This document shows, piece by piece, positions 31,872 through 37,317 of a stretch of DNA of 37,317 bases (its first letter is position 1; each line of letters begins with the position of its first letter). A program made the position numbers and the translations under genes. The notes under the pieces are model-generated. The model did no database searches and was not told the DNA's origin. It worked only from the letters and a program-made list of their open reading frames with translations. Origin of the DNA: Schoenoplectus triqueter (taxonomy: Eukaryota > Streptophyta > Magnoliopsida > Poales > Cyperaceae). Location: positions 1-37,317 of the forward strand of contig CAXKVV010001049.1 of assembly GCA_964058805.1 (NCBI GenBank), in the 5' to 3' direction.

Positions 31872-31895
31872 GAGGATGGGGTTCTACGTAGAAAG

Positions 31896-32046
31896 GCACT
31901 TACCTGGACGGGGTCGATGCGCGATCAAGAAGGTGCATGGCCTAGGTCAGTGGCCTCCATTGCACTTGGGAGGAGCGCTGGTCTACCATCTGCCCAAGTG
32001 GCAGAGTGGACGTCGTAATTTGTGGTCGAGGCGCGCGGCCCCTGCC
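31896..32046 (+). ncRNA. U1 snRNA gene, variant or recent pseudogene
   Basis: U1 snRNA pairs with 5' splice sites in the U1 snRNP. The sequence ACTTACCTGG at 31898 is the 5'-splice-site-pairing region. Loop I (GATCAAGAAGG, U1-70K site), the ATTGCACTTGGGAG block for loop II, the TGCCCAAGTGGCAGAG stem of loop III and the Sm site AATTTGTGG (32018-32026) are all present. Two features are odd. The first two bases read GC where U1 has AU. The last stem-loop is short: after the Sm site the usual G-rich 5' strand is mostly missing before GCGCGGCCCCTGCC, making the RNA about 151 nt against about 160 in plants. The USE and TATA are intact. Stem IV loss could impair function, so variant or pseudogene are both possible. 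The overlapping 72-codon frame is spurious. Confidence 0.88.
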
Positions 32047-32800
32047 ATTTCTAAGATAAGTTTACTTTCTTTTAATGAATTGGTAGCTGTTTAAAATGAT
32101 TATAACGAATGTTTAAAACAAAACACGGAAACGGTGGCGGTGGACGTTTAGAAATCTTTTACCAATTAAGAGCTCCAAGAAACGAATGAAAGGAACCAGA
32201 TGTCTCCCTTCTTTTCTTTTCAATTCCAAATTAAAAATGTTATAATATTTATTAAGAAAAGAAACCTATTGCATTTGGTATGCATAAGATCTCCACCGGT
32301 GTCTTACATTGCTATAAGGTTATAAATTATTTAACTACATACATAGAGAATATACTGCATATCCAAATATGATACTTTAATTTTTCGATCCCTTTATATA
32401 CAGGAAATATGATATAACATATCATAAATTAAAAATACCCTTGATTATATCCAATGATTTGTATCATCATTTCTAATATATTCGACTAAAACTTCAATAT
32501 AGTTCGTAAGTTATAAAAATACTTTAGAAAATGTACCGAATAGACTTCAATATGTTTCATGTAAATATCATTTCTACAATCTCAGTATTCAGTAATAGTA
32601 ACTTATCGTTTTAGTCCTTCAAAAATTTTATTTTGCAGCGAAAAGTTGGTGATTGTCCGTTTTTTTTTTCTATTCAGCTTTTCGCAATAGTTTTGCTCAA
32701 CATAGTCGTCTCAAGACACCATTCCTCCAAGCAATTGAGCAAACGACTTGCAATCCCCAATATATATATGTACAAACATTATCTAATAAAATCGTTCTGA
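32047..32800. other. AT-rich intergenic, no gene seen
   Basis: It includes the U1 3' flank, where TTTCTAAGATAAG may hold a weak 3'-box-like signal. The rest is AT-rich without family-bearing frames. Confidence 0.5.
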
Positions 32801-32962
32801 AGCATTTCTATTTAATTATGGCTACCCTTTTTTTAGATGCTTTATAGGGCTGAATCAATGTTTCTGGAACCGAAGAGCAAATTATATTCCCCTCTTCCAT
32901 AATTAACGAAGAAAATTAAGTTCAAAACAGAAAAGATGTAAGAAATAAGAAAAAATAAGACA
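32801..32962. repeat. Copy 2 of ~150-bp IDH 3'-flank repeat
   Basis: The partner of 30086-30236. It ends about 140 bp beyond the stop codon of the complete IDH gene, so it is probably the 3' UTR or flank of that gene. Confidence 0.85.
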
Positions 32963-33105
32963 GCATATTTCTGAATTCGTCAATTCTTAATCGGAAACAA
33001 AAAGTAATGACAAAAGGCTGATTTAAAAACATGGGAAGTCTCTTGTTTTCGTTCCTACAAAACTGCTGCCTCACAAAATTATATATAAAAAAAACTATCA
33101 TATTA

Positions 33106-34774
33106 TTATAACAAGACTAGGATAGCAATAACAGCATCAACGACTTGTTGGGTGGTGCTGTCGCCACCCAAATCTTTGGTCTTGAACTTCCCCTCAGCAA
33201 CTACATGCTTGACAGCAGTTTCCAGCCTATCAGCAAATGAAGGAAACTGCAAGTGCCGCAACATCATGGCAGACGATAGGAGAAGGGCTACGGGATTTGC
33301 TTTTCTCTGTTTAATGATTTTCTCATTACCAACATTTCCAGCTGAGGCCCCTTGTTCAAATATAGCATAGTCTTCGCCGACATTACCTGAGAGGTACATT
33401 TACTGTCAAAGAAATTTTCTTCTGATTACCATGAAAGTTTTTCTGGTTAGTCTTCTACAATTTTCTGCAAGAAGCTGTGAAGCATCAACTGGAAATTACT
33501 ATTAGTCTGAGCACATACTAGTAAATAACGAGGCCAGACCAGAACAACACCAACACCATTTCTTTTCTTTTTTTAGCTCGAATAATTGAACACCCAAAAA
33601 GCCGAAAACCAAGGAACATGTTTGAAATGAAGAAGAATGAGACGAGGCCCGTAATTTAACCTAACTAGAAACACAAAACATATGTAATTTATGTTGTAAA
33701 TAGTTAATGTTGTCATAATGAGAAGCTTCAAACATATATTACCTCCAGGCATGACACCAGTACCTCCTACAAGGCCTGCAGCAGTATTCGCCACTAGGTT
33801 TCCATAAAGATTTGGTGTTACCTGCCAAACCAGCAGAAATGAATTCAGATCCTATATTATACTAATTGAAGTAACAAATCAGTGCTCAGTTTTTAAGATA
33901 GATCCAAGTTTAAAGACATTCATACCATGACATCAAATTGCTCAGGCTTTGAAACAAGTTGCATACAACAGTTATCTACAATAATTTCATTGTATTCAAT
34001 GCTTGGATATAAAGATGCAACTTCACGGCAAGATTCTAAGAAAAGACCATCAGCAAGCTTCATAATATTAGCTTTATGCACAGCTGTGACTTTATGTCTG
34101 TTGTTGAGGTAAGCATACTCGAATGCATATTTAGCAATCCGATCAGAGCAGAATTTTGTTATCACCTACAAGTTGATATTCAATTGTAGTTAATAATTTG
34201 CAATCCAGAAATTATGTTAAAATCAAGTAACCAAAACAAATAATGAAAAATTGAAAATTACCTTTAGGCTCTCAACAACCCCTGGTGAAACCTCATGCTC
34301 CAAACCAGAATATTCTCCTTCAGTGTTTTCTCTGATGACAATAATGTCGACATTGTCATGCCTTGTCGGTAGTCCAGGCAAGTTTAAACAATGAACAAGC
34401 GAAGCATAGAGATCAAGTCCTTTTCTAAGCTGCACATTCAGTGAGCTCACACCACCGCCAACTGGTGTGACAAGGCCCCCTTTCAGACAGACCTTGTTAT
34501 GGCGAATTGACTTTATGATCTCTGATGGAACAGAATCCATGCTGCCATGCATCTCATATGTATCAAAGGTGACTGGAGCATGCATTGCTTCCATAACCTG
34601 ACAAACTGCATCTATGACAATTGGACCAATGCCATCGCCTGGGATTAGAGTTACATGACGTGGTGCATCATCACCGGGACGTGGCATGTAGGTCACAGAT
34701 CTGTGGAAAGGAAGAGGAGGAGGAGCTGCGGAGGGGATGAGCTGACGAAGATGATGGACAGTTTGCCGGAACAT
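33106..34774 (-). CDS. NAD-dependent isocitrate dehydrogenase, regulatory subunit, mitochondrial
   Basis: Complete gene, 370 residues, four exons: 34262-34774, 33926-34165, 33743-33821 and 33106-33386, all with GT..AG introns. Splices are in phase 0, 0 and 1. The product is a subunit of the mitochondrial heteromeric enzyme that oxidises isocitrate to 2-oxoglutarate with NAD+ in the TCA cycle. A Ser/Arg/Pro-rich N terminus ([20 protein letters not shown]) fits a matrix-targeting peptide. [11 protein letters not shown] (41-51), [15 protein letters not shown] (148-162), [15 protein letters not shown] (exon 2) and [16 protein letters not shown] (exon 3) are the family blocks. [11 protein letters not shown], in place of the catalytic subunit's HGSAPDIAG-type segment, marks the regulatory type (IDH1/2/3 group of Arabidopsis). 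The C terminus ends AILVLL against ANLD in the neighbour, suggesting a small frameshift at the last codons. Tandem duplicate of the gene at 35682. Confidence 0.93.
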
Positions 34775-35681
34775 GGTTGATTATTTGTTTAAGGCTTGCA
34801 AAGATCTGAAGCCTTACAAGAAAAACAATTAATAGAAAAGGAGAAAAAGAAAAGAAAAGATGCTAGGAAAATGGTCAGGATCTAATGGTTCATGTTTGAT
34901 TTATAAGCTAAAATGCCAGGATTGAAAGAATGGAGGCAAATGAATAACAGCGCACGTAAATATTTATGCCTCTAATTTTAGCGCTTCATTCTTGTGCTTT
35001 TTTTTTCAAGTGGTTAGATGCCTTCAGCCCTTCAGGTCACCTTAAGAAATCATCTATACTTAGCAGAAACCTATGATGGAAGTCAAATTAAGGTTTGAAA
35101 TGTTAGAATTTATATATGGTTTCTCATGCTTTTAGCACATGTATCCATTTTAAACCATTGCGAATCGTACTGTAGTGTGCTGTGTGCATCTTCACTGTAT
35201 CTATAATAGATGCCACCTTAATGAACGGTCTAACTGGCATTAAAGAAATTAAACGAGTTAAAGCAAACCTTTTCTAGGAACAATGCAGTTCCTAAAAGCA
35301 TAAATCTATCTCCTAGGAAATATACAAGCAATTAGCCAGTTATCTGCATGTCATAAAACATTGTCCAAAGATGTAACAATGATTTGGTTGTTATAAACAG
35401 CACAATTTTCATGTGCTCCTTGATCACTTCCAATCTTAAACCATACGATGATATCTCCTAAACATGCGTAATCAAATACCCGAATTGATAACTGTTAATA
35501 GGCTCAAATGCAAATACATAACAGGAACAAGATCAGAATGGCTCCTCATTTATTAAAAAAAATGCTGCCCAAATTGGCAAGCCATATGACAAAATATATA
35601 TCTATAAATCAAAATATTTTGCCGGCTTTCTTCAGCCCAAAAATGTTTCTACTTCGCAAAAATTAATATATAAATTTAACA
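34775..35681. other. Spacer between the two IDH genes
   Basis: About 900 bp holding the promoter and 5' UTR of the left IDH gene and the 3' flank of the right one. There is no separate gene. The 3' flank of the right gene does not share the 150-bp repeat found beyond the left gene. Confidence 0.6.
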
Positions 35682-37317
35682 TCAGTCAAGATTAGCAATT
35701 ACGGCATCCACAACTTCCTGAGTGGTGCTGTTCCCACCCAAATCCTTGGTTCTATACTTGCCTTCAGCTATAACACGCTTGACAGATGTCTCAAGTCGGT
35801 CAGCAAAGGAGGGAAATTGCAAGTGCCTCAGCATCATCGCTGATGATAAGAGAAGTGCCACGGGGTTGGCCTTCTGCTGCTCGACCAATTTCTCAGTCCC
35901 GGTATTTCCTGCAGATGCACCTTGCTCAAAGATTGCATGATCTTGACCAACATTACCTGGTAATAGACCATTTTTATTAAGGAATTAAATTATACTATTT
36001 TAATTCCTAAAATTATACTAATTTTTATTGAGAAAGAAAGGGAAAATTTCCTAAAATGTAGGAGTACCTCCAGGCATGACTCCAGTGCCCCCCGCAATAC
36101 CAGCAGCTGTGTTAGCCACCAGATTACCATAGAGATTTGGTGTTACCTATAAAAGGCAAACATAAATTAATGCTAAGTAACAAATTTAAACATGAGATGA
36201 TACCATGAAGGAAACATGTGAAGTGCTAAATTAAGACAACAATCTACAGCTATACTAAAAAGTGATTTGGACAATAGAAAGTTGATTTTGGGTAAACATG
36301 TGGCCTTGTTCTTTCAATTAAGCAGTTTATACCTTTTGCATTATTTCATCTTTTTATTTTTAAAGGTCTAGTTTTGCATCTACGAGAACTTTTATACAAA
36401 GTTAAAAAGCCATGAAACAATTTTCTAAACTACATGGAAATCACAGAAAACGAACCATGACATCAAACTGCTCGGGCTTAGCCACAAGTTGCATACAACA
36501 ATTGTCGACAATGATCTCATTATATTTTATGCTTGGATACTTGGTTGCCACCTCACGGCATGATTCCAAAAACAAACCATCTGCAAGTTTCATTATATTG
36601 GCCTTGTGCACAGCTGTGACCTTCTTTCTATTGTTCAGATAAGCATACTCAAAAGCATATTTGGCTACCCGCTCAGAGCAGAACTTTGTGATCACCTACA
36701 AAGATAATAAAGATGACTGTGAGTTGTTTAATAAATATTTTAAGACAATAACTCATATTGGCATGTCATAATGTGAAGTAATTAGTCTGATTGTCTTAAC
36801 CTATATGCGAAAGGCTGTTTACCCAAAATCAACTTGCTTGAATATTTTAGTGATAACAGTAGGCAGAACTGGTCCCAAATGTTTAGGAAATTCCTTTTTT
36901 TTTTTTTTTTCCTTTTCCAAGTACCTTTCTAATTTGACCTCATGTACCTGTGAAAGTTACAGAGGATATTTTAACTTTTCCATTGGAAAAATACAAAATA
37001 CAAAAACACACATGAACAAACAAAAGATTTCATTTTCTTATGCTTAAAAAACCAATTGAAGATTCTTATACTCAATGGTAGAGGATAATCAGAGTATGCA
37101 ACACTGAAATCAGAATTGAAATTCCACTAGTGTAGTCTTAAACGTGCACACAGTTTGGTAAAATGCAACAAAAAGACCTACACATGAAAAATAATCATCT
37201 ACCTTTAGGCTTTCTACAACACCTGGCACCACCTCGTGTTCTAATCCCGAATACTCCCCCTCAGTGTTCTCCCTGATCACCACAATATCAACATTTTCAT
37301 GCCGTGTCGGCAAGCCT
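35682..37317 (-). CDS. NAD-dependent isocitrate dehydrogenase regulatory subunit, second copy (5' end beyond window)
   Basis: Same product and orientation as the left neighbour. Exons are 37203-37317 (end of exon 1, continuing past the window), 36456-36695, 36068-36146 and 35682-35956. The two middle exons are exactly 240 and 79 bp in both genes. Visible blocks are [35 protein letters not shown], the exon-3 [22 protein letters not shown] and [20 protein letters not shown]. It ends ANLD, the usual family C terminus. Residues such as VVPG in place of VSPG are closer to the common plant sequence, so this copy may be the more conserved of the pair. The start codon and transit peptide are outside the window. 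Confidence 0.93.

Noticed and set aside
31876..32094. 72-codon frame across the U1 locus.
   Set aside because: It lies on a recognisable U1 snRNA with its own promoter; the frame is incidental.
1..37317. CRISPR array, bacterial operons, riboswitches or phage genes.
   Set aside because: No regularly spaced repeats or prokaryotic signals; spliced genes, U1 and plant transposons show a plant nuclear origin.

Overview
This window looks like nuclear DNA of a flowering plant. The evidence is: very AT-rich intergenic DNA full of microsatellites and small foldback transposons, short introns with GT/AG borders, a Ty1/copia gag remnant, CACTA, hAT, Helitron and PIF/Harbinger-like non-autonomous elements, a U1 snRNA gene with a plant-type USE + TATA promoter, and two neighbouring genes for a plant-type mitochondrial NAD-isocitrate dehydrogenase subunit. 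I cannot name the species. Most of the longer open frames from 3 to 26 kb are chance frames in AT-rich or repeat DNA.

Layout. 1-2294: the 3' part of a defective copia retrotransposon (gag, a decayed scrap of reverse transcriptase, polypurine tract, 3' LTR). 2404-2963: three exons of a broken gene resembling the armadillo protein LFR, with an in-frame stop, cut off exactly at a CACTA-type transposon end. 2964-10365: a probable CACTA-like element about 7.4 kb long. Its first ~960 bp are duplicated in tandem, and it carries gene fragments, the clearest being an X8 (callose-binding, PDCB-like) domain on the minus strand. 10366-26590: gene-poor DNA with simple repeats, four palindromic foldback elements (three of them beside TA microsatellites), a Harbinger-like MITE split by one of these, a hAT-like element with a perfect 8-bp target duplication, a short ORF behind a (GA)n leader, and a TATA-led unit with a long imperfect stem-loop that could be a microRNA-type gene.

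26626-28943 holds a head-to-head gene pair: an intronless Cgr1/CCDC86-type ribosome-biogenesis protein on the minus strand, and a two-exon, 183-residue coiled-coil protein of unknown function on the plus strand with a MITE in its intron. 30086-32962 holds a Harbinger-like MITE, a tiny poly(A) retro-insertion with a 14-bp target duplication, a 431-bp Helitron, and a U1 snRNA gene or pseudogene with an altered 5' end and a shortened last stem-loop. All of this lies between two copies of a ~150-bp sequence belonging to the 3' flank of the IDH gene.

33106-37317 carries two tandem minus-strand IDH regulatory-subunit genes. The first is complete (4 exons, 370 residues). The second runs off the right edge in exon 1. 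They share exon boundaries, so they arose by tandem duplication. They act in the mitochondrial TCA cycle; nothing in the sequence links them functionally to the other genes. I found no convincing new multi-gene system. The most unusual items are the foldback family at TA microsatellites, the hairpin transcription unit and the U1 variant.
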